Both the position numbers and the translations under genes were made by a program. Below, in pieces: positions 1 through 7,329 of a stretch of DNA of 64,000 nt; the first letter of the stretch is position 1, and each line of letters opens with the position of its first letter. Origin of the DNA: Nematostella vectensis (Eukaryota; Cnidaria; Anthozoa; Actiniaria; Edwardsiidae). The notes below the pieces were generated by a model. It was given only the letters and a program-made list of their open reading frames with translations, was not told the origin of the DNA and did not search any database. The DNA lies in the NCBI RefSeq assembly GCF_932526225.1, contig NC_064044.1:2115001-2179000 (forward strand), in the 5' to 3' direction.

Positions 1-15
1 CGATACACGGTTCTA

Positions 16-31
16 AAATGTCATGACATTT
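16..31. repeat. 16-bp perfect palindrome
   Basis: AAATGTCATGACATTT reads the same on both strands. It lies in otherwise unremarkable AT-rich DNA upstream of the microsatellite. It could be a chance palindrome or a dimeric factor site; nothing around it decides between them. Confidence 0.35.
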
Positions 32-132
32 CATAGATCTTAGATAAGCTGGCATGCGCATTGGATCAACGATTTCAGCTTTAATTGCACTAGTCTGATG
101 AAATAGATGTGTTTCTGATGTTTACTTAATTA

Positions 133-172
133 CAGACAGACGGACAGACGGACGGACGGACGGACGGACAGA
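133..172. repeat. (GACG/GACA)n tetranucleotide microsatellite
   Basis: About ten imperfect tetranucleotide repeats: GACA at both ends and GACG in the middle. Read on the minus strand it lies about 65 bp downstream of the stop codon of the LINE fragment at 238-456. Many CR1/L2-like LINEs end in a short-repeat tail, so this tract may be the 3' tail of that element (inference). Confidence 0.85.
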
Positions 173-237
173 TGTTGGATTATTAAAACCAATTGCAGTA
201 GTGACTGAATTGCTGGGTCCGTCAGCGCCAGCAACAA

Positions 238-456
238 TTACACACATTGATATTTTACAGAAATAAAGTCATTGAACCTATGTGTGTGTCCTATCTGATG
301 TCTTAAAGCATTAGATGGCAGGTTATAACTGCCAGTATTTTGCTGTGGTGTTGGGATAATGTTCTCGAGGGAAGGAAGAAGACGGGCCCGCACAATTAAT
401 TTCTTGCATGCAGCGTCTCTCCTATCACTAAGAGACTTGAGAACAGGCATGTCCAA
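238..456 (-). pseudogene. C-terminal fragment of a non-LTR retrotransposon (LINE) RT polyprotein
   Basis: The minus-strand frame encodes about 72 residues and ends in TAA at 240-238. It shows the pattern I associate with the extreme C-terminus of CR1/Jockey-superfamily LINE ORF2 proteins: an L-S-D-R-R-D-x-x-C-K-K-L segment, then L-L-P-S-L, then a Y-N-L-P-S-N segment, then H-T-H-R-F-N-D-F-I shortly before the stop. In these families this region follows the reverse-transcriptase domain and carries no catalytic residue. Upstream (above 456) the frame becomes a glycine/arginine-rich reading of a C-rich tract and hits a stop near 484-486, so the RT and endonuclease domains are missing. This is a 5'-truncated, non-functional copy. 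The identification is by motif pattern only; the subfamily is uncertain. Confidence 0.65.
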
Positions 457-586
457 CCCTCTCCCCCTCCCCGAACCCCAACCCTAACTTCAACCCACCC
501 CTCCCTCCTGGCCGCAAAAAAGTTGGTCATTTCTTATTGAAAGACTAGATAGACAGTTGGTACAGAATAGAAGCTATTGTATTAGT
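457..586. other. C-rich then AT-rich spacer, no recognised feature
   Basis: A pyrimidine-rich stretch with several CCCC runs gives way to about 70 bp of AT-rich sequence before the retrozyme repeat. The single AACCCTAAC-like string is isolated and is not a telomere array. Confidence 0.5.
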
Positions 587-677
587 AAATGTGAACTTTA
601 GAAGCACACTAGCATACACACATTGGCACCAGTCGGGCCAAGACGGGACGCTAGCACAGTCTTTTACCCGTGCAGTT

Positions 678-734
678 CGGCAACCATGGACAGCTGTTTC
701 GTCCTTATTAGGACTCGTCAGCATGGCATAGCCG
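678..734 (-). ncRNA. Type-I hammerhead ribozyme (copy 1)
   Basis: Read on the minus strand from 734 to 678. Stem I is open to the flanks: CGGC and CCATG on the 5' side pair with CATGG and GCCG on the 3' side, separated by an internal loop (TATG/TT). The invariant CTGACGA box follows. Stem II is GTCCT-AATA-AGGAC, a perfect 5-bp stem with a 4-nt loop. The invariant GAAA comes next. Stem III is the palindrome ACAGCTGT, with no real loop. Cleavage is expected after GTC, between 689 and 688. All catalytic-core positions agree with the hammerhead consensus. The loopless stem III suggests it may work best as a dimer of two motifs, as proposed for other short-stem-III hammerheads. Confidence 0.88.
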
Positions 735-1033
735 GTTTGCCTCAGTTAAACTTCATCGGCAAAAAAAAACTGCAGGGCGACTTTGACTCGAACGAAGTGC
801 TTTAAACCACAGCTTAGATCCATGTGGGACCTAGAACTGCGACCGGGCTAGCGTGATGCCAATTGTGCGGATCACGCATGCGACCTTTGCTAGTCTAAAA
901 CTCTGTCGGATAGCCAAACTATCCTTGCGAGTATGTATACATAAATGTGAACTCTAGAAGCACACTAGCATACACACATTGGCACCAGTCGGGCCAAGAC
1001 GGGACGCTAGCACAGTCTTTTACCCGTGCAGTT

Positions 1034-1090
1034 CGGCAACCATGGACAGATGTTTCGTCCTTATTAGGACTCGTCAGCATGGCATAGCCG
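1034..1090 (-). ncRNA. Type-I hammerhead ribozyme (copy 2)
   Basis: Same motif 356 bp away: stem I CGGC...CCATG/CATGG...GCCG, core CTGACGA, stem II GTCCT-AATA-AGGAC, then GAAA, with cleavage expected between 1045 and 1044. The one difference from copy 1 is in stem III, which reads ACATCTGT: three base pairs closing only two nucleotides. The core is intact, but an isolated monomer would have a very weak stem III. Confidence 0.86.
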
Positions 1091-1113
1091 GTTTGCCTCA
1101 GTTAAACTTCATC

Positions 1114-1146
1114 TTCTTCTTTTTTGCCTTTTTTCTTCCCTAATTT
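1114..1146. other. Pyrimidine-rich junction between retrozyme and array
   Basis: A TTCTTC/TTTT-rich linker of about 33 bp joins the second retrozyme repeat to the first array unit. The same kind of pyrimidine tract followed by CCCTAATTTGA occurs again near 3245-3280, so it belongs to the diverged unit family rather than to the retrozyme. Confidence 0.5.
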
Positions 1147-1516
1147 GATGTCCTGTACACAATAAAAGACAATGCGCCCGTGCGTTACGATGCCACGCGC
1201 CGACATAGCGAGCCCCCAAGGGACTGAAGACGCCCAAATAGACCTGTATTTTTTTCACCCTCTATCTCAGCGAGCTGTGCGTGGCGTAACCGTATTACAG
1301 GCCTGGGATCCTGGTTATTGTCCTCCCCATTAATGCGCGGGTCGGAATACCTTGCAAGAGTGTTGTACAGCATATTCGCCGGAAATATCGGTGATTGGGG
1401 CCTTCGGGTTCTTTACAGCCTTCCGTAAAAGCCTTGTGCTGCCATACCGATTGGGTAATCCGTATCTATGGTTTTCTTTTTGTTCTTCAGGCCGGGTTCG
1501 AACCCAGGCCTATGGC
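1147..1516 (+). other. GC-rich conserved block (L1 copy)
   Basis: This ~370 bp block is nearly identical to the same block in every other unit, while the ~1.4 kb following it in L1 is strongly diverged. It has CG-containing and GC-rich stretches unlike the AT-rich rest of the unit, and ends in the tRNA-like segment. No reading frame in it is convincing. It could be a Pol III-type ncRNA or SINE-like module, or simply the last part of L1 to have been gene-converted. Confidence 0.5.
1441..1516 (+). other. tRNA-like segment with B-box (degenerate)
   Basis: 76 nt beginning GCCATA and ending TATGGC, which can pair as a 6-bp acceptor-like stem. A D-arm-like hairpin GATT-GGGT-AATC follows. Near the 3' end GGGTTCGAACCC matches the Pol III B-box / T-arm, with a T-stem pairing at 4 of 5 positions. 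The anticodon region cannot be folded, so this is not a working tRNA. L1 preserves the tRNA features better than the other units, where the B-box reads GGTTCGATCCC and the T-stem is lost. The other units have a T-run, a possible Pol III stop, directly after the segment. Confidence 0.4.
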
Positions 1517-1559
1517 ATTAAAAAAAATTTTTTTTCAATTCTATTTTCTTACTTAGTGC

Positions 1560-3280
1560 TAAGTCCCCTCAATCCTGCATAGTTTTGCGCAAAAATAATA
1601 AAAAAAAAAACAGATACAAAAAAGGGAAGCATACATAGAATGCTTAATTGGTGGAGAGAAGGGGGGAATTCAGGTAATCTAGATTTCTTATTACCATAAT
1701 GCCAACAAAAGCAGAGGGGAGGGGCACTCTCTTAATACAATATTGCAGTTGTTACCTATTATTGAATAAGTTGGTAACATGTCTTGTTTATCAAACAAGG
1801 TCTATTTGTGAGACAAGCAAACTCGAGGAAGAGTGTGAAAAGAACAGGTGAGTGTTAAAAGACAAAAAAATATCTGATTAGAAAACTACTGTAGATTCCT
1901 CTGCACCTAGATAATAACAAACATTTTGTTTGTTATTTAGGAGGGAAGAGACAAGCTCTACGAGGTCAATGAGAAGTATCTATTACTCTTCTCAATTATA
2001 CAAGTAGTAAATAATATTTTTTTAAAAACTACTGTAATTTAGTAAGTATAAGTAAGTAAATCCTAAAACATGTATAGTGTACAACACACTGGATATTCCA
2101 TGGCTATTGACTGTTTTCCACTCACATGTTTTTACATTTTTAACAAGTATACAACTTCATTCTGGTACATCTTGTGGTGACTGTGCCATCTTTAGGGCCA
2201 CACCCAAAGCACCTGTGCACCCCATCCACCTAAGGACATCAACTGCACATGTGTTCCTGATGAATTCCATGATTCCGAGTTGGGTGTGGCCCCTCTGGAT
2301 GTTGATATGTCAACCTCACAGCCACATGAAAGAAATGCCTAATATCGAATGCCCTACAGTGAGTGTTTTGCAGTAAAGATGGTTTCTGTTAGAAGGTAAA
2401 ATTTTTTCTAAATAATTGTAATCATAGCTATGGTCACACTGTGTGCATAGAACTGTAAATGAAAAGAAAGATAAGAAAGAAAAATAAATATATATTTGCA
2501 GTCAAACTACAGAATTGCATGATAATCTTCAATATATTGAATAAAAGACTGCAAAACCAACATCTGTTGTACTAGTTGTTTGGCTATTTTGAGCTGAATC
2601 CCCCCCCAAAAAAAGAAATAATAATAATAAATCAAACTCCAAATAGCACGAAAACAACAGAGACCCACCACCACCTATTTTGATTTGTTTACAGCCCTTT
2701 AAAGGGGCAGTGTCGTGGTAATAGCTTTGCAATAGCTCTCTGTCCCTGATACAATGAATTTCAGTGAAATTCTAATACTGACTTATGAGCTTTTGGTACA
2801 TGTGGGAGACTTAAATTCAAAGAAAATGACCACAAACTGTCAATAAACATAGTTTTCAATAAAATATTATATTATGTCAACAAGGTATTGACAGCTTTAA
2901 AAAAAGGTCAACTGTTTGTAGCTAAATAAAAAGCTAAGCTTACAATAAACACTGACTCGAGACATGTGCAGTACCATGACGCTGCACCTTTAAAGTGAAA
3001 TAAAGCCTTACTTAGTCAGCGCAGACAGTATTGCTAATTTTGTCAATATTCTATGCGATTTTACGACCCCCTTCCCCCTTACGTCTTTAATTGCATTTTT
3101 GATTTTTTAATGGATATTTAGGCCGGTATGTAGGTTAATAAGCTTTACAAAGAAAAAGAGAATCGCCAAATCCCTTGTTATTTATTTTTATTTGTTTTAT
3201 GATTTTTACATGATATCAAAACAACGGTTCCAAGAACAACGTCTTTTTTCTTCTTTTTTCTTTTTTCTTCCCTAATTTGA
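1560..3280 (+). repeat. Type D (diverged) unit segment in L1
   Basis: Collinear with the standard unit from the CAAAAA tract to just before the GC-rich block, but with many substitutions and indels. It lacks the region matching 4830-4945 of L2, including the hairpin. It contains element A (2703-2989) but not element B. A second piece of the same family fills the centre of the inverted repeat (31540-32384), with shared variants such as CACCTAGATAATAA and a TTTAGTAAGTATAAG motif. Type D is therefore a distinct, older family of the unit. Confidence 0.75.
2703..2989 (+). mobile_element. Element A (TTAA MITE), type D copy
   Basis: Bounded by TTAA at 2699-2702 and 2990-2993. The left end AGGGGCAGTGTCGTGGTA and the reverse complement of the right end AGGTGCAGCGTCATGGTA match at 15 of 18 positions. 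It is ~287 bp with no ORF. TTAA target duplication is characteristic of piggyBac-superfamily non-autonomous elements, although the first bases here (AGG) are not the usual CC(Y). This copy is older-looking than those in standard units and shows a clean right TTAA with no element B next to it. Confidence 0.7.
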
Positions 3281-3636
3281 CATGTCTTTGTTTATCAAAC
3301 AAGGTCTATTTCTGAGACAAGCAAACTCAAGGGAGAGCTGTTGAAATAACAGGGGAATGTTGAAGGAAAAACAATTATCTGATTAAAAAACTACTGTAGA
3401 TTCCTTTGCACGAAGATAATAACAAACATAATTTTGATTGTTATTTAGGAGGAACGAGACGAGTTCTACAACATACTATGAAAAGTATGTATTACTCATC
3501 TAAATTATACAAGTAAAAAATTCTATTTAAAAAAAATACTGTAAGTAATTAGGTAAATCCTAAAACATGTATAACATGTACAACACACTAAAAACTCCAT
3601 GGCTATTGACTGTTTTCTACTCACATGTTTTTCTCA

Positions 3637-4008
3637 CTTTCTCACTTGGTGAAGCCCAGACAAGGAATTATCCCATTGAATCAACCTCAGCGTGCAAACA
3701 TCCATGAGCACAGCATTAATTATGCCCAAAAAGACTTCATGATGTCCTAAGGCACTCTCCAGATGTGAAAAAGCTGTAATTTTTAAGCAAATTACAAGCA
3801 AAACTGTTATAAGCAACAGGCTGTAGCAGTGCCGTCGCTACAAAGAAAAGGCACCGCAGTGCATTGTTGGAAACTTCAAGGCATACCGTCTTGGGTCAGC
3901 GGTGGCTTAGCTTAACTGGTAGTGTTGGACTTGAAATAGGGGGGGAGGTTTCTTTTTTCAGTCTGTTTTTCTTACAATGTTGCTCAAAAGTTCCCAGAAG
4001 CGAAAGGG
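3637..4008 (+). mobile_element. Element B, left-truncated copy in L1
   Basis: Matches the last ~370 bp of element B (compare 6958-7329) and ends at GCGAAAGGG followed by TTAA. The left ~630 bp is missing because of the deletion junction near 3636. The junction carries a short duplication (TTTCTCAC twice). Confidence 0.7.
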
Positions 4009-4271
4009 TTAAAGTGAAATACAGCTATACTTAGTCAGCGTAGACAGTATTGCTGATTTTGTCCATATTCTATGCGATTTTACAAACCTCTCCCCCTTAC
4101 GTCTTTCATTGCATTTATTATTATTTTTTTTTAATGAATATTTAGGCCGGTGAATAGCTTAATAAGCTCTACAAAGAAAAATAGAATCGCCAAATCGCAC
4201 TCTATTTATTTCTATTTATTTTTATTAAAAAAACGGTTCCTAAAAAAACGTTTTTCTTTCTTCGCTTGTTT

Positions 4272-4642
4272 GATGTCCTGTACACGGTAAAAGACACTGC
4301 GCCCGTGCGTTACGATGCCACGCGCCGACATAGCGAGCCCCCAAGGGACTGAAGACGCCCAAATAGACCTGTATTTTTTTTCACCCTCTATCTCAGCGAG
4401 CTGTGAGTGGCGTAACCGTATTACAGGCCTGGGATCCTGGTTATTGTCCTCCCCATTAATGCGCGGGTCGGAATACCTTGCAAGAGTGTTGTACAGCATA
4501 TTCGCCGGAAATATCGGTGCTTGGGGCCTTCGGGTTTTTTACAGCCTTCCGTAAAAGCCTTGTGCTGCCATACCGATTGGGTAATCCGTATGTATGGTTT
4601 CCGTTTTGTTTTTCAGGTCGGGTTCGATCCCATGCCAATGGC
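4272..4642 (+). other. GC-rich conserved block with tRNA-like 3' end (reference copy)
   Basis: Most strongly conserved part of the unit across both arms and between standard and L1 copies. Its last 76 nt (4567-4642) are the tRNA-like segment: GCCAT/ATGGC ends, GATT-GGGT-AATC hairpin, B-box-like GGTTCGATCCC. A run of six or more T follows immediately, which would end Pol III transcription. I see no convincing A-box at the usual distance, so a Pol III gene is only a possibility. Confidence 0.45.
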
Positions 4643-4730
4643 CTTTTTTCTTTTTTTTTTCTATTCATTTTTTTTTTCGTAGAGCTTAACCCCACTCACT
4701 CCTGCGTAGTTTTCGGGAAAATAATAAGAA

Positions 4731-4765
4731 GAAAAAAACAAAAACAAAAAACAAAAACAAAAAAC
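4731..4765 (+). repeat. CAAAAA-rich simple tract
   Basis: A-rich tract built on CAAAAA/CAAAAAA. Its length differs between units. L2-L6, L8, L10 and R2-R4 carry a long form. L7, L9 and R5-R10 carry a form about 12-18 bp shorter. Confidence 0.75.
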
Positions 4766-4920
4766 AGACCATCCAAACAACCGTCTGACTTTGGGGAGAG
4801 GAGTGTTGACTGGCCCTCCCCCTCGTGAATTTTTCTCCGGATCTCCGGATCAATTCCGTAATGGCATCCATCGGAGTATGGAAATGGACCTGGAGGATAC
4901 AAGCCTGGTATACATCATAC

Positions 4921-4945
4921 ATCTAGCAAAATGAGCTTGCTAGAT
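4921..4945. repeat. 9-bp perfect hairpin
   Basis: ATCTAGCAA, a 7-nt loop AATGAGC, then TTGCTAGAT. It is present with the same stem in nearly every standard unit of both arms (in L5 the position before the stem is altered) and absent from type D. It is not followed by a T-run, so it does not look like a terminator, and it is not the histone mRNA stem-loop. Confidence 0.55.
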
Positions 4946-5389
4946 TTACTGATGTCAACATTAGAAGGGGGAGGGACACTCTTTTCATACAGTACAATAT
5001 TGCAGTTGTTACCTATTATTGAATAAGTGGGTAACATGTCTTTGTTTATCAAACAAGGTCTATTTCTGAGACAAGCAAACTCAAGAGAGAGCTGTTGAAA
5101 TAACAGGGGAGTGTTGAAGGAAAAACAATTATCTGATTAAAAAACTACTGTAGATTCCTTTGTACGAAGATAATAACAAACATAATTTTGATTGTTATTT
5201 AGGAGGAACGAGACGAGTTCTACAACATACTATGAAAAGTATGTATTATTCATCTAAATTATACAAGTAAAAAATTCTATTAAAAAAAATACTGTAAGTA
5301 ATTAGGTAAATCCTAAAACATGTATAACATGTACAACACACTAAAAACTCCATGGCTATTGACTGTTTTCTACTCACATGTTTTTACAG

Positions 5390-5574
5390 TATATACAATT
5401 TCATTCTGGTACATCTTGTGGTCACTGTGCCATCTTCAGGGCCACACCCAAAGCACCTGTGCACCCCATCCACCTAAGGGTGTCGGCTGCACAGGTGTTC
5501 CTGATGAAAGAGGGTAAGGAGGGCAGGAAAAGGTTCTGCGACACCTTGCTTTTATGGACCCCTATGATTCCGAG
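5390..5574 (+). other. Exon-like segment between splice-like signals
   Basis: Upstream is a pyrimidine-rich stretch ending TTTTTACAG at 5389. Downstream CCGAG is followed by GTGGGT in L2 and by the strong donor GTGAGT in the other units (for example 8894-8899). The 185 bp between is open in one frame (it includes H-S-G-T-S-C-G-H-C). I recognise no domain. Homologous type D copies keep the left part but have indels and a stop, and the non-coding flanks are equally conserved, so coding selection is not evident. It could be a fossil exon captured in the repeat. Confidence 0.25.
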
Positions 5575-5910
5575 GTGGGTGTGGCCCCTGTAGATGTTGA
5601 CAGGTCAACCTCACAGCCACATGAAAGAAATGCCTAATATCTTATGCTTTACAGTGAGTGTTTTGCAGTCAAGTTGGTTTCTGTTAGTGGGTAAAAATTA
5701 TTATAAATAATTGTAATCATGACTATGGTCACACTGTACATATAGAACTGTAAATGAATAGAAAAAAAGTATATATTTCCAGTCAAACTACAGAATTGCA
5801 TGATAACCTTGAAAGTATTGAATAAAAGACTGCAAAACCAACATCTTTTGTACTAGTTGCTTAGTTGGTTGAATTGACCACGGGCAATTTTAAGCTGAAT
5901 TCCTCCTTCC

Positions 5911-5935
5911 CCCACCCCCCCCCCCCCCCCACCCC
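5911..5935 (+). repeat. Hypervariable C tract (G tract on minus strand)
   Basis: CCCA, sixteen C, A, CCCC. The uninterrupted C-run varies from about 6 to 19 between units (longest at 54643-54661, as G on the plus strand). The G-rich strand could form a G-quadruplex. Confidence 0.7.
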
Positions 5936-6030
5936 AGAAAAAATAATAATAAAAGAAAACTAAAACTAAAACAAAACCAACAGAGACCCCCTCCAGCTAT
6001 TTTCTCTTCTTTTTTTTTACAGCTATTTAA

Positions 6031-6319
6031 AGGGGCAGTGCCATGGTAAGTGCTTTCAATAGCTCTCTGAACCTGACAAAATGAAATTTAGTAAACTCTA
6101 ATACTGACTTATGAGCTTTTGGTACATGTGGGGGACTTAAATTCAAAGAAAATGACCACAAACTGTCAATAAACATAGTTTCTATAAAATATTGCTTTCA
6201 ATAAAATATTGCATATTATTTTAACAAGGTATTGACAGCTTTTAAAAAGTTCAACTATTTGTAGGCGATTAAAAGCCTACAATAAACACTGACATGCGCA
6301 GTACCATGACGCTGTCCCT
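6031..6319 (+). mobile_element. Element A (289-bp TTAA MITE), reference copy
   Basis: TTAA at 6027-6030 and 6320-6323 flank a 289 bp element. Left end AGGGGCAGTGCCATGGTA and right-end reverse complement AGGGACAGCGTCATGGTA match at 15 of 18 positions. The interior is AT-rich, including AATAAAATATTG and CTGTCAATAAACA strings, and non-coding. The same element occurs once per unit at homologous positions, so it was amplified with the array rather than inserted repeatedly. The likely mobiliser is a piggyBac-type transposase, by analogy with TTAA specificity only. Confidence 0.7.
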
Positions 6320-6323
6320 TTAA

Positions 6324-7329
6324 GTCTTTCATTGCCATAACGCCCTGAGACGCCTGTAAAATATAGGCCCAACTCCAAAACGTCAAAAATGCAAACTAAA
6401 CATCACCAGACCCGGATACTCATAGATTCATCCAAGGCATAGACGACCTGCAAAAGCGCATCTAAGCAATGTAATAGAATTGACTCTTTTGTCAAAATAT
6501 CAACCTTAATTGCTGAGCAATTCGTAATAAAATGCTTTAACTTAGAAACATTTCTTACCAAAAAAGACACAAAATTCCGAACTACAAATAGAGACAAGCA
6601 AACACAGATCAAGTCACCAATAGATACCTTTATTGCGCTCCGTCAGGTACCATTTTACAGCAATCAGTCACAATAATCAATGCTAGAACCTCCATTAGAA
6701 GCGAGTCACCATTGTTAGCCTATTTTGCATGCCTGCACTGCATCATGGGAGTCTTGGAAACACCTTGACAGACAGGCGGGCAATCTCCTCCCCCAGAATC
6801 ATAACAGTTTTTTTTATAAGTCTCTTTGCCCCGAAGCCAAACAAAACATTTCCAGGTCCAAGGAGCCCAGAATAAGCCTGAAAACAATTTTTGAATAAGG
6901 TTGGGTAGCAAAGATGGCCCACAATGGAGAGTATGAGGACATTCACCAGAAAATTCCTTTCTCACTTGGTGAAGCCCAGACAAGGAATTATCCCATTGAA
7001 TCAACCTCAGCGTGCAAACATCCATGAGCACAGCATTAATTATGCCCAAAAAGACTTCATGATGTCCTAAGGCACTCTCCAGATGTGAAAAAGCTGTAAT
7101 TTTTAAGCAAATTACAAGCAAAACTGTTATAAGCAACAGGCTGTAGCAGTGCCGTCGCTACAAAGAAAAGGCACCGCAGTGCATTGTTGGAAACTTCAAG
7201 GCATACCGTCTTGGGTCAGCGGTAGCTTAGCTTAACTGGTAGTGTTGGACTTGAAATAGGGGGGGGAGGTTTCTTTTTTCAGTCTGGTTTTCTTACAATG
7301 TTGCTCAAAAGTTCCCAGAAGCGAAAGGG
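6324..7329 (+). mobile_element. Element B (1.0-kb TTAA-flanked insertion), reference copy
   Basis: The body runs from GTCTTTCATTGCC after TTAA (6320-6323) to CCCAGAAGCGAAAGGG before TTAA (7330-7333). L1 type D has a single TTAA at the corresponding place (2990-2993), so B is an insertion with a TTAA target duplication. B went into the TTAA that already formed the right flank of element A. The right end, read inward as CCCTTTCGC after TTAA, resembles piggyBac-type ends. The left end shares only a CTTTC core with it, so terminal inverted repeats are weak. Minus-strand frames of 130 and 69 codons recur (130-codon frame start TTG, not ATG), but frames break at a T-run in some units (T7 versus T8 near 6810) and match no family I know. 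Confidence 0.6.
7215..7257 (+). other. tRNA-like 5' half with A-box inside element B
   Basis: TAGCTTAGCTTAACTGG at 7223-7239 fits the Pol III A-box / tRNA D-arm pattern. GGACTTGAAAT follows where an anticodon loop CTTGAAA (anticodon TGA, as in serine tRNAs) would lie. The 3' side of the anticodon stem does not pair and there is no B-box downstream. Read as a truncated tRNA or SINE head rather than a gene. Confidence 0.4.

Larger units (their letters stand above)
587..1113 (-). mobile_element. Retrozyme: dimeric non-autonomous retroelement with hammerhead ribozymes
   Basis: Two direct repeats, 587-757 and 943-1113, are nearly identical and offset by exactly 356 bp. Each carries a full type-I hammerhead ribozyme on the minus strand. 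Self-cleavage of a minus-strand transcript at both ribozymes (between 689 and 688, and between 1045 and 1044) would release a 356-nt RNA spanning 1044 to 689. Tandem monomers of a few hundred nt bounded by hammerheads are the defining structure of retrozymes, which circularise and are thought to be mobilised in trans, in animals probably by Penelope-like elements. There is no ORF of note, as expected. The part between the repeats (758-942) is the rest of the monomer. The right end abuts a pyrimidine-rich linker (1114-1146) leading into the 3.3 kb array. Motif and spacing are read directly; activity and the mobilising partner are inferred. Confidence 0.82.
1147..4271 (+). repeat. Array unit L1 (edge unit, mosaic and rearranged)
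   Basis: First copy of the ~3.3 kb unit. It is a mosaic. 1147 to about 1550 is close to the standard unit, about 1560-3280 is the diverged 'type D' version, and from about 3281 it is standard again. Two internal junctions are visible. Near 3280 the sequence skips the entire GC-rich block and the following ~370 bp (AATTTGA joined to CATGTCTTTG). Near 3636 it skips from just before the exon-like segment to the middle of element B (ATGTTTTT joined to CTCACTTGG). Edge units of tandem arrays usually escape homogenisation, which fits. Confidence 0.85.

Noticed and set aside
97-120. CTGATG repeats near 97-120 as a third ribozyme core
   Set aside because: No stem II/GAAA partner and no stem I complement nearby.
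478-490. Telomeric repeat (AACCCTAAC)
   Set aside because: Single occurrence in a C-rich stretch, not tandem.
1441-1516. A functional tRNA gene
   Set aside because: Acceptor-like ends and a B-box are present, but the anticodon arm does not fold and other units lose the T-stem.
5500-5540. A hammerhead ribozyme inside the array unit (CTGATGA string)
   Set aside because: The string CCTGATGAAAGAGGG occurs in every unit, but no stem II closes in front of a GAAA and there is no matching cleavage site.
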